From assembly GCA_024741835.1 (NCBI GenBank), contig JAENRP010000627.1, forward strand, positions 1-14,645: a stretch of DNA of 14,645 nt. Reading direction: 5' to 3'. Shown here piece after piece: positions 1 to 8,149 of the stretch; position 1 is the stretch's first letter, and each line of letters opens with the position of its first letter. Position numbers and translations under genes: made by a program. The notes beneath the pieces were generated by a model. The model worked only from the letters and a program-made list of their open reading frames with translations. It did not search any database and had not been told where the DNA came from. The stretch comes from Diplocarpon mali. Taxonomy: Eukaryota; Ascomycota; Leotiomycetes; Helotiales; Drepanopezizaceae.

Positions 1-2
1 CC

Positions 3-467
3 TTAGCAAACGAAGCTACCTCGACTAAAGGCGACGAATTTGCTATTACAGGCAACCTCATTCATTGGTCGTCGACTAAGAGCAAGAGAGTGACAAGAAG
101 CGTTCTAGCTTCTAAGATCTACGGCATAGTAGCAGGAGCAGATATGGCAATTGCGCTTTCTACGACTATTCAGCTGATTACTCAATAGCTTAGTCTTCCA
201 GCTATCCCTCTTGTTATCTGTACTAACTCATACTCGTTATATGAGTGCCTTATCAAGCTCAGTACTACAAAAGAGAAGCGACTAATGATTGATATCATGG
301 GATTACGCCAATCATATGAGAGAAGAGAGCTAGCTAAGATACGTTGGATTAATGGGAAAGACAACCTAGCTGATGCCATAACAAAAGGAGCACCGAATGG
401 AGCTCTACAGACGTTTATCTCTACAAATCAGATGACTGTACGACTTGAAGGTTGGGTAGAGAGATAA
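3..467 (+). pseudogene. Ty1/copia polyprotein, C-terminal RNase H end (one stop)
   Basis: The frame starting at base 3 reads as the RNase H end of a copia Pol: a stretch with ITGNLIHWSSTKSKRV, then SVLASKIYGIVAGADMAI, and after the stop LVICTNSYSLYECL and the typical tail KIRWINGKDNLADAITKG, ending at TAA 465-467. The role of this domain is degradation of the RNA strand during reverse transcription. The frame is broken once, by TAG at 186-188, which is what a CAG to TAG (CpA to TpA) change would give. The rest of the element lies left of the window. Compared with the two other copia relics here it is nearly unmutated, so it is younger, or escaped RIP. An alternative is a functional element with an assembly error at 186, which seems less likely. 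The assignment to copia RNase H is from recognised motifs. Confidence 0.87.
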
Positions 468-564
468 ATTGGAAAGTCTAGAAAAAGGGAAACACAGATG
501 GCAATATAGCACACTATTCCTATAGAGCTAAGGGAGTTTTTGCTATTTAAAGAAAAGTAGCCAG

Positions 565-726
565 TGTAGGAATAAGTGGCATAGAGGTGGTCAGGTGACT
601 AGGGAATCGATTGGCACGTGACTTAGCGCGCAGGCTAGCGCGTAGGGATATACCTCGAGTCTCGCTCTCTTTCTGTATTCTAGATCATCGACAAAATACA
701 ATACAAGAATCAGAAGAATCAATTCA
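565..726 (+). mobile_element. Probable 3' LTR of the left copia element
   Basis: About 97 bp after the copia stop codon a block begins with TGTAGGAATAAGTGG and ends with AGAAGAATCAATTCA. It therefore has the TG...CA ends of an LTR and is about 162 bp long, matching the length inferred for the other copia LTR in this window (163 bp). It contains CACGTG near 615 and a pyrimidine-rich CTCGCTCTCTTTCTG stretch at about 661-676. A purine-rich AAAGAAAAG lies a few bases upstream and may be part of the polypurine tract. The left partner LTR is outside the window, so the exact ends and the target duplication (expected to be GTGCG, 727-731) cannot be confirmed. Confidence 0.6.
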
Positions 727-1575
727 GTGCGCACACTTGTGAAACCAACAATATCCTTTTCCTTCCTCCTTTTCCTTACATATTATAACCTGCCTTTGTC
801 TCCTTCATATCCTCTATTAAGTCTTGCCTCTGATTAAAGATATATATTTAACAATTCTAGAGTACGCAAGTGGAGGTCGAAAGTAGTGGGTATTTATAAA
901 AGAGGTAGTTTTAAAAAATATCATTCGAAAGCTTTAGAAAAGCGCTAGCTTTATTCGACTTAGGTTTTAATTGTTTCGAAGTCGAAAGGACTCAATCTCG
1001 GATCTGCAGATTCTTTAGATTCTTTAGAATCTGTTGGCTCGTAGGAGATACCACGTACAGGTATTGAATCTTCGTCTCCCTATTTAAAGCTTCTTAATAG
1101 CGAATTGAAGTAAATTTATGAATGAGTGAATAATAAGTATAAATTCATATAAGATCATGATTTGATTTTATAGCAAGTAAGTTTAAAGCTTACTTTGAGG
1201 AAAGTTGTATTACTTAGTGCTTAGTTAGCCTCTATTTCACCTAAATTAAATCTCATCAAATATTTTCAGTGGCATTTTAAGAAAAAACTTGAAAATATAT
1301 TTCTTAAATGTACAAATAAAAATCGAATTTAGAATATGCAAGCCAGAAAAATAGATTTTTATGAAAAGTATATACAAGTACACCAACTAGAATTAAAGCT
1401 TATTCTGTAAAAAATAGGCATTGCACTGAATATTAGAAGTTGTGTACAGTATAGTTACAAAAGACTAAGAGCCCAATTTGGAAAAGAAAGTATGATCTTT
1501 TCAGAAAGTTTTTTTATAATAACCCAGCCAGTAGTTATTACGCAACTTTAATAGCCTGTATTGATATTTTTACTA
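727..1575. other. AT-rich spacer, no gene recognised
   Basis: No convincing coding frame, splice pattern or RNA gene was found on either strand. The stretch contains a short duplicated ATTCTTTAG block at 1009-1027 and many TpA-rich runs, which suggests old RIP-mutated repeat DNA, but no element family can be named. Confidence 0.5.
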
Positions 1576-1929
1576 TTATTCTAGGACTCCCTCTTGAGGT
1601 GGCAAATAGCAGTTGACTAGTCCTGCACCGCATGAGACCTAACAAGGATTTTATACCCTATATGAGCCGACTATTCCGAGCTTGATAAATTTTTTGGCTA
1701 GGTCAATAAATACGAACAGCATATTCCCAAAAGGTGCCAGAATAATTGTATGCTGGATATCGTGAACTAGAGCCGCTCCTTCGGCCGCGGCATTAGTCTC
1801 ACATCTAATCAAATTCTCGAGCAAAATTAGAACCCGCTATTCTGAGCAGAACGCCGGTATTAAAGCTCGATTTTATAGCCATGCAGCTATTTCGAACTCT
1901 CTGTCAGACATAGGCGTCAAATTAGACAT
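1576..1929 (-). pseudogene. Broken reading frame, unidentified
   Basis: Reading leftwards from an ATG at 1929 (a second in-frame ATG is at 1911) gives 117 codons up to TAA at 1576-1578. The frame is interrupted by four stops, all TAA or TAG and none TGA. Between the stops the sequence is protein-like, for example TNAAAEGAALVHDIQH and ILAPFGNMLFVFIDLAKKF. The absence of TGA and the TAA/TAG-only breaks fit a coding sequence damaged by CAA/CAG to TAA/TAG changes. I do not recognise the family. It could be part of an unknown transposon or a duplicated host gene caught by RIP. Local base composition is richer in G+C than the surrounding DNA. Confidence 0.33.
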
Positions 1930-2492
1930 CAAAGTCTAAATTTCTGGTATCAATTAGGAAAAATGTGTTAAGATTGATAATGGGTTATTTTGGACGATAC
2001 CGCTATCGAGATTGGAGTACAGTATATGAATTTGATTCATTTGATTCATTTAATCCTTATTTATTAATTAGTTATAATCGAATCTGTGAGATATTTTCTT
2101 TTTACTTTGGCTTCACTTTGGACTCAGGTATTGGGTCTTGCAGGGGCATTTTATCTTTTCATGTTTTAAGCAGCAAAATCAGCATTTAACGCATTCTATG
2201 TTATTTTCGGTGAAACTTGCAAGATTTTCACGAGGGATAAATTATGCGGATTCTATGAATTTGAACTTGTGGCTTTTGCACTTAGCTTGTTAAGATCTAA
2301 TCCGACTGCTTTGAAACAAGTAAGTTAAGCAACTATTTCAGCCCGGAGTATCTGCAAGGCCCACTATCATCAAAGTTCCTATAAGTCTCACATATTTAGA
2401 GCCATTTTGGATTCAAAGTTTTTGGCCAACCTTTTGCCTTGGTAGATCACAATGCTGGAATATGAAGAAGTTTGTGGCAGGCTGTTGCGCGA
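1930..2492. other. Spacer downstream of the secreted-protein gene, no gene recognised
   Basis: One 74-codon open frame runs at 1965-2189 on the plus strand, but its product is unlike any family I know and it has no supporting splice sites or conserved motif. A 9-bp tandem duplication (TTTGATTCA twice, about 2033-2050) is present. No RNA gene was seen. Confidence 0.45.
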
Positions 2493-2508
2493 TGCCTGGG
2501 CCCAGGCA
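2493..2508. repeat. Perfect 16-bp palindrome in the 3' flank
   Basis: TGCCTGGGCCCAGGCA is a perfect, gapless palindrome and is the most GC-rich spot in an AT-rich flank. It lies 12 bp beyond the probable poly(A) signal of the secreted-protein gene. It could be a hairpin near the transcript end, a protein-binding dyad, or chance. Confidence 0.6.
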
Positions 2509-2519
2509 ATAATATAGGA

Positions 2520-2525
2520 TTTATT
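2520..2525 (-). terminator. Candidate poly(A) signal AATAAA
   Basis: On the minus strand AATAAA occurs about 146 nt downstream of the TAA stop of the secreted-protein gene, a normal 3' UTR length for fungi. An AT-rich stretch (TTATTTATCAATAAA) surrounds it. This is seen in sequence; its use as a signal is inferred. Confidence 0.5.
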
Positions 2526-2670
2526 GATAAATAACGAATGTGTGTGTCATGTGCGTAAAGAAAATTCTCAAGCTTCCAATAGCAAAGAAAAGAAAACAGA
2601 ATAATAACTTCCATGGCCAATCCTGCTTACACGACAAGCAACGCTACCCCCTGTAACATCTGGGGAGATT

Positions 2671-3161
2671 TTAGACCCAAACGCACCCAGTCCCAGATTG
2701 ACCGCATACCATCTTTGCGTGAAATCAAATATGTTAGCAAATTTAAAAATCCATTGATCCATAGAGGGTTATAAACAAGACATGCTAGTATTTGGAAAAG
2801 TACTTACAACGTTGGGACTTCCACCAGGGCACGTCCAAAGATCACAAGTTTCTTTCTGACCTTTGCATCGGCAGTTTGTTTGTCCAACGATATGTCCTCC
2901 ATTACAGGCTGGGAGCTATTTGTTATCCATTTCAGCAAGTCTTTTTGAGAAATTAGGAGAACTCGGAAGCCACGACGCATGCTCCGGGCATGAATAGTTT
3001 ATCGTTAATCGCAAAAATAAATTAATTATATTAGATTAGATTATACTTACAATTCTGCTGCAATCGGCGCGCGATTGAAGCGTACGGCCTTCTAGATTGC
3101 TGGGCATCGCGAGGGCGCTGGTGGCCAGAAGTGCAAATATTGGGAGAGTGAAGAACTGCAT
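2671..3161 (-). CDS. Small secreted cysteine-rich protein (3 exons)
   Basis: The coding sequence is the join, on the minus strand, of 3051-3161, 2808-2915 and 2671-2712 (261 nt, 86 residues plus TAA). The start at 3161 is followed at once by a signal peptide: MQFF, then a hydrophobic run ending ATSALA, with likely cleavage after residue 18. Residues 19-31 look like a short pro-segment ending in LQSR, a possible Kex2-type LxxR site, leaving a mature protein of about 55 residues. All eight cysteines lie in this mature part (34, 41, 52, 54, 61, 66, 76, 83), spaced C-x6-C-x10-C-x-C-x6-C-x4-C-x9-C-x6-C, consistent with four disulfides. It also has Trp64 and a C-terminal CVWV. There is no membrane segment or GPI signal. 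Size, secretion and cysteine content fit a fungal effector-like or antimicrobial-like protein, but I cannot name the family. The cysteine pattern is only loosely like that of the Penicillium bubble protein (shared C-x9/10-C-x-C-x6/7-C core). The exons show no RIP-type stops although the window is full of RIP-damaged repeats. A TATA box and a poly(A) signal flank the gene. Confidence 0.85.
2713..2807 (-). other. Intron 2 of the secreted-protein gene (95 nt)
   Basis: On the minus strand the donor is GTAAGT (2807-2802) and the acceptor is GCAAAG (AG at 2714-2713). A textbook branch site GCTAAC lies near 2733-2738, about 20 nt before the acceptor. The intron is phase 0, between Val73 and Met74. 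Without removal the frame continues through unrelated residues instead of the last two cysteines. Confidence 0.85.
2916..3050 (-). other. Intron 1 of the secreted-protein gene (135 nt)
   Basis: The donor on the minus strand is GTAAGT (3050-3045) and the acceptor is AACAAATAG (AG at 2917-2916). A weak branch candidate GCTGAAA lies about 20 nt before the acceptor. The intron is phase 0, between Ile37 and Leu38, so exon 1 carries the signal peptide, the pro-segment and the first cysteine. It is much more AT-rich than the exons on either side. Confidence 0.85.
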
Positions 3162-3266
3162 TTTTGATGATTATTTTGATGTGAGGAGCTGTTGCAACAA
3201 TATTGTTTAGTTGTATATGAGATGGGGTTGAATGTGCAGGTGGAGACCAAAGTTGCGCTCTGAGGT

Positions 3267-3277
3267 CCTTATATATA
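3267..3277 (-). promoter_or_regulatory. TATA box of the secreted-protein gene
   Basis: TATATATAAGG on the minus strand lies about 106 bp upstream of the start codon at 3161, a plausible distance for a short 5' UTR. Its template strand continues into a CT-rich stretch (CTCCTCTCTCCCC, 3280-3292). No recognised operator was found. Confidence 0.55.
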
Positions 3278-4302
3278 CAACTCCTCTCTCCCCAGGCTCA
3301 GTCCTCTCACCGCTTGTTGTTTTCTAAACTATAAGAATTAGTAAAGGTCTTCACCACCAGTTTCTCTTCTTTTCTTGAAAACCAGTTGGTGTAGCATCTT
3401 GATGAAACTCTTACTCAGATTATGTCACTTATGTACGAAAAAAGCTCAGTGAGCAATCTTTTCGTTATATTGTCCTATCAGCCAGCAAATAATATGAAGG
3501 AAGAAGATACTATTACACATAGTGATATCATGATGACCTATGATTGACATGCTGACAGGATCTTTCTTATTCTGCAACTAGGTGGGTCGTTGTATCCCAG
3601 AGTCAGGGAATTTGGTAGGTGAAATCCATGCGCAATCAATACGGCCGCAGGTAGCTATTGTTCAACCAAATGTTACGAGCGTTGAATCTTTGCTAGTCAT
3701 CGCGCATTTCATAGTGATGATCGTCAGAATACACAAGCTTATGGACACACAAAACGCGAACCAATCAACGAGCCTCTATAATCCTCGCTAAAAGAAAAGT
3801 AAACACACGACCGCCCTAATAAGCAAACTGGGTAGCTGATTGATAAAGAATTGATATTAAATTCGGAAACAGTTAGCAGATATTATAATCAGGCCCCAGA
3901 CAGGATTATGGGATCGGGTAAGCTGACGGGCGGTGTGGAAATTTTCTAGTTTCAGAGAGCGAAAAAGTTCTACTTATCACAGAGGATCATTTTCCAGACG
4001 TCAATGCACTCGCTGTTATTGACTTACACTATACACGCGAAATCCAATAATATGACCCGAATGAGCGATCATGACTATAATTGCTTTCCCCTATCGAAAT
4101 TCACCTGTTTCAAGGCCCTACTACCTTTTACATCCTGAATATGGCTCGCGCCTTTATATCTAGTAAGATTCTATGGTGAAGATTGATAATTTGCAGTATC
4201 TATTCTCAATCTCTCTAAGCTTCGGTTCACATCTACCAGAAATCGTACCCATAATCAATCAGATCTCATTCCTTGCGAACCAGCAACTAGGGCACGTATG
4301 AC
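3278..4302. other. Upstream spacer, no gene recognised
   Basis: This kilobase has a more balanced composition than the repeats and is not visibly RIP-mutated. A 69-codon open frame at 3582-3791 (+) and some splice-like sites near 3917 and 4162 were examined, but none gave a convincing gene. It probably includes distal promoter sequence of the minus-strand secreted-protein gene. Confidence 0.5.
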
Positions 4303-4309
4303 GGCCGGC

Positions 4310-4686
4310 AACAAAGTTCATTAGAGCTTACTTGATGCGCGTCAGCTGATAATTTTCTTGGCAGCTGCCGAGTCGGCGAGTTTTTTTTGTTCACGTGTAA
4401 GCATTGATTAGTGCCTATACTCAAAAGCTCGCGAAGGGCCCAAGTGCAAAGCTACTATCGCTTGTTGACAGTTGCGGCCGCGATTATCTATGGCAACGGT
4501 CAGGTTTTGAGGGTGAGTTGGAACTTCACTAAAGGAAATGACTCCAAAATTAATAAATATTCCATACTTCGCACTTTTGGCGCTAAGGCCGAGGCACTCA
4601 TAGTTAGAGATTCTCGAGTTTATAAAATTCTCTCTTAGAATAAGACATTCAATACTATCGTTTGCACCTCGTACTTCCTTATGCAC
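4310..4686 (-). pseudogene. Decayed RNase H-like coding relic
   Basis: The minus-strand frame from ATG 4686 to TGA-free stop near 4408 contains LTVAIDNRGRNCQQAI followed by GPSRAFEY. This resembles the first beta strand and following loop of RNase H-fold proteins common in fungal genomes (V-A-[IV]-D-x2-x-R-x-N-x-Q ... [FL]GP-S). Beyond the stop another minus-strand frame reads QLPRKLSADAHQVSSNEL (about 4380-4328), reminiscent of the segment before the catalytic glutamate in the same fold. The Asp-Gly expected after the first strand is Asp-Asn here. If right, it is a frameshifted relic of an RNase H-like gene rather than a live gene. The similarity is from memory and weak; chance remains possible. 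Confidence 0.28.
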
Positions 4687-4806
4687 TCTTCTTGACTTCT
4701 ATTATAGCATTTACCTAGCTATAAATTTGCTTGCGCTAAAGTTTAGTATAGTAGTATATGGGAAGGAGCAAATGCGAGCTCAAGTAATTTTCTACTTACC
4801 TATTGA

Positions 4807-5502
4807 TAATAAAAGGAGACAACAAATTAACAGCTCTACTTGGTGTCTCTTACCAACCTTCAGATTCTTTTGGAGAGTTTGCAGGGGCGAGATTAAGTAT
4901 TTTCAACTGTGAAATAATCAAACCCTGAATCGACTAAAGCTAGAACTTTTCGGAAGCTTCGAACCTTTACTTTCCTAATTTGGGATTATTAAGATATACA
5001 CCTAAAATTAAAGGAAGGGCTTAATAGTAAGAGATATAAAGAGGAATAAGGCAGGTTGAAGTATTTACTAAAAAGAAAGAGAGGAAAAGATACGTTTTGT
5101 AGCCTAAAATATTTCAAAAGTTTTTCTTTAAAAGCTTAAGTCGATAAGAAAAGTTAAGCTTAATAGCCGTCGCCAACTTGTAAGACGCTTTATTTACTTA
5201 ACAGATAGCCGCTATTTGCAGGGAGGGCTAATCCTAGAATAAGGGACCTACGGCGACTATCCTAAGCGCCTTCTTAAGAACGTACTATCCTAAGACCTAA
5301 AGAGAATGACTATTAACGAAGTTATAAATTAGAATCTTATCTAAGGAATTAAGAATTAGGGTCCCTGGGTAAAGTTCTTTCTCATCTTAGTATACTCGAG
5401 ATCCCCTTTGTTTAATTGTCGATAACTTGGCAGGCAAAAACGGTATTGATTCAAAGTTTTCTTATTATTCTCCTTTATAACAGCGCTGATTTTGATACGT
5501 GA
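4807..5502 (+). pseudogene. RIP-broken reading frame, unidentified
   Basis: In the frame ending at TGA 5500-5502 the translation is protein-like over about 230 codons but is broken by many TAA and TAG codons, with no TGA after 4804. Segments include QLYLVSLTNLQILLESLQGRD, TKARTFRKLRTFTFLIWDY, GRLKYLLKRKRGKDTF and NRQPLFAGRANPRIRDLRRL with breaks between them. Stops confined to TAA and TAG are what CAA/CAG (and TGG) codons become under RIP. The encoded protein was probably basic and helical. I do not recognise it. Another frame over 5160-5400 also reads fairly openly, so the frame choice is uncertain. Confidence 0.35.
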
Positions 5503-6116
5503 CATATTCCAAACTAATCAATAATGTGTGGGGGTTACGAATGAAGTTTCTTGGATCTAGTAAGGAGAGGAAGAAAAACTGTTATACTTTATCTCTTGGC
5601 AACAGCACCCGTCGAACCCCTATTCGCCAACCAACAAGTGCGATATATAAATTTATCATAATAGACAGGGGTCCGAGAACATTATGGCACTAGGTAAAAT
5701 ATTCATTAACAACAGCTTAGTTTCTCCAAAGGGGCGTGGGCTATACGTCGTCTCTACCCGTTCCCCTCTTTATAATCAATAACAACTTTCAGCGAGTCCA
5801 ACTAGTTCAGCTCGCACCTAGTACCAGTTTTTTTTTCTATATGTATGAACTACTCAGTCATGTATGCTATATAAGAATATCATCTATTAAAAAATTTGTC
5901 CTACGCTTTACTAACCTGGGTTGTCTTATTCATTCTGACGACTCGCTCTGGGCGTACTAGCGGAAACATCATTATTTCAACGCAAATAAATCATCTTACG
6001 GGCTATAGAATTACAAAGGTGTTATGCTGTATTTAGAGGTGGATTCTCAGTGGTGGCAGAAGCTTGTAAAATTCTACTCTAACTGTATACCTGAGCTCCC
6101 TTTATAGAAGTGCTCT
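5503..6116. other. Less mutated spacer between two relics
   Basis: From about 5503 to 5990 the composition is visibly less TpA-rich than on either side, and CpA is common again. Two short open frames (5499-5693 and 5736-5960, plus strand) have no recognisable product. It may be a small island of single-copy DNA between RIP-mutated blocks. No RNA gene was seen. Confidence 0.4.
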
Positions 6117-7440
6117 ATGGCCACTTTAGGGGTATATTATATAAGCTAGTCCTTAGATGCCTTAGTGCCTGAGGCTCTTTATAGCGCAATATACCCCTTA
6201 GGTAAGAATCAGCTCTTAAGCTAGGCTTAGCTATAACTAGCGCTAGATCTAGTATATAAGACTCTTTTATTATACTCTTTAGCTTTTAGAATAATGAAAA
6301 TTGCTTAATAAAGCTATAATAAATAAAAGAGGGAGCGCGTTCTAAGTGCTTCCTCTATAGAATGGAAGCTAAATTAGGTAATAAAGGAAAGTTAATAAAG
6401 GTAGCGCGCTTATAAAAGTATGCATTTTTCCCTTATAAAGCTTTCCTTTCTTATACTTCTTTAAATAATCACTTTAAAATGGAGAATAGTAATAATAACT
6501 CTAAGGAGCGCCCTATTAGGGCTACTACTATAAGCTTTCTAATTGTGCTCCCTTACTCCTGCTAAAGACTTATAGCAAAGTTGTTATGCTCGAATATAAC
6601 TTAGAGCTTCTTAGCGCGGTAGATAGCAGGAGGATGATAACGCGCTTAAGACGTTCGATATGGTAATACCCCTAAGAGGGAGCGCGCCTCCTTCTCTCCT
6701 TACTACCCCTTAGGCTATGGTTCCTAGAATACTAGCGGTCCCTTTCGCAGCTCTTTCCTCTTATTGCAAGCTAAAGCAGGGGCTAATAAGAAATATACTA
6801 TATAAGGGGTACGTTTGGAGCTTCTTAGCTAGGAAGTCGGCTGGCGTATACTTTAATAGCATAGTAGGAGTATACTGCTTTTATTATACGAAGGGAGGCC
6901 ATGCGTGCTAGGAGCTTCTTATTAGCGCCTTAAAGGCGTAGGAAGATTATGTATTCTTATTAAAGGAGAATGATAATGACTCTGCGGTACATTCTTAAGC
7001 TCCCTTTAGGTAGTTTGCCACTAATAAGCAGTTTAGGGCTTTGCTACTATTAAAAGGAAGGTAAGAGAGGAGCTTTAGAAGGCGCGCTAGAGAGAGATAG
7101 AAGAGGTAGTATTATTAGAGGGTATATTAATTATAAGCTTTCTTATACTATAGCTAATAGCTTCTTAGAACTAGTTGGTTAGGAGCTCTTGCTGCTACTG
7201 ATTATGGCACCTCTTAGCCTTGCCGCCTGCCTTGCAAAGGCTTTTGAGGCTCTTACAGCTGCTCCTATTATTGCTTCTGGTATTGCTCCTTAGGCGGCTC
7301 CTAGGGCTATGCCACTAGAGGAGTCGGTTGCTTCTCAATAGGAACGCGCTCTTATATTATTTGCAGAGCTATTAAAGGTTCTAATTATCTAAGGGAGTTG
7401 GTTTTAGGCCTCTTTATATATTAGTATAAGGAAAATTGAA
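6117..7440 (+). pseudogene. RIP-degraded gene relic with a Cys/His cluster
   Basis: The frame of the ATG at 6117 is broken up to about 6560, then reads as a protein with stops only at TAA/TAG: NALKTFDMVIPLRGSAPPS, then KGYVWSFLARKSAGVYF, then GVYCFYYTKGGHAC near 6862-6909, and EDYVFLLKENDNDSAVHS after it. The Cys/His cluster (C-x2-Y-x4-H-x-C, with Tyr one transition from Cys) suggests a zinc-binding motif. From about 7140 the better frame is another one, with SLAACLAKAFEALTAA and ERALILFAELLKVLII, so there is an intron or a frameshift between. I do not recognise the family; it could be the gag-like ORF of another element or a multicopy host gene. Its right end abuts the minus-strand copia. 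Confidence 0.35.
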
Positions 7441-7503
7441 CCCTATCTTACGCTTCCTTCCTACTTACTATTATAAAGGAAATATAAAAGGATTGTAAAG
7501 CAT

Positions 7504-8149
7504 TTAAAATGCTAGCTTTTCGACTAGACCTTTTGCGTCTTAAAGGTTTAAAAGTTTAATAAAGCTCTTGAACTTTTGTTAAGGAAGGTTTTTAATAAGG
7601 CTATTAGCGTATATGTCCTTAGTAGGGAGATAGGCCATTTGAAAGCTCCCTTTTTAGTACTCTTATTATAGCTATATATTATATATATTAACGTATTAGA
7701 GCTTTGTAGAAATCCTTTAAGAGTCTTTTATAATAAGCCGTATTATCTATTAATTATTGCAAAATATGGATTATAAAGCTTCTACCTTAAGCTGTATTTC
7801 TTTAAAGAACTATTTTAAAGCTATTATCTCCTTTGCTATATATACTACTCTTAGGAGCTCAGCCTTTATAGTAGAAGTAGTAACTATCGGTTGCTTCGAG
7901 GCCTTTTAAACGATTGCTCCTTTAAATAGGAATATAATAAAACTATAAGAGAAGCGCTTTATCTTTAGATTATTTATAAAGAAAGCATTTAATAATATTA
8001 TTAAGTTATTTGATCTACTAAATCAATTATAAGTGATTCTTAGGAAGCGTGTATTGAAAAGGTAGCGTATTATTTAATGAATAGCTTTAAGGTGTTTGGA
8101 GCTTAGGTTTATATAGAAATGAGATAGCTAAGCGATTGCAAAAGCTATA
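7504..8149 (-). pseudogene. Copia RNase H domain, dead
   Basis: The same frame continues with LRLDIAFAIA, LSSKHLKAIH, IIRYLFNTRFLRITYN, then LFKGAIV, a stop where Trp is expected, KASKQPIVTTSTIKAELL, VVYIAKEIIALK, and the closing MAYLPTKDIYANSLIKNL, ending near KGLVEKLAF at the stop 7506-7504. These are the standard landmarks of copia RNase H, including the region carrying the catalytic acidic residues, with several converted by single transitions. The final stop may itself be a RIP product of CAA, so the true end could lie slightly further left. Confidence 0.85.

Noticed and set aside
1965..2189. 74-codon plus-strand open frame rich in Phe, Ser and Tyr
   Set aside because: Composition mirrors AT-rich DNA and it contains a simple 9-bp duplication; no domain recognised.
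2568..2762. 64-codon minus-strand open frame starting MDQWIF
   Set aside because: Begins inside intron 2 and reads exon 3 of the secreted-protein gene in another frame; the spliced model explains the region better.
3582..3791. 69-codon plus-strand open frame
   Set aside because: No signal, motif, promoter or splice support, and length is within what chance gives in this composition.
4141..4330. Possible two-exon plus-strand mini-gene starting ATGGCTCGC with GTAAG and CAG sites
   Set aside because: The implied intron would be only about 35 nt, shorter than usual fungal introns, and the product has no recognisable feature.
4350..4390. GCCGAGTCGGC hairpin followed by a run of eight T, resembling the tail of a guide RNA scaffold or a Pol III terminator
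   Set aside because: The stem is only 4-5 bp, no upstream A/B boxes or scaffold sequence is present, and no CRISPR context exists; most likely chance.
6383..6449. Inverted repeat AAAGGAAAG / CTTTCCTTT
   Set aside because: Nine bp of low-complexity purine sequence with a 49-bp gap in AT-rich DNA is easily chance; no element ends or target duplication found.
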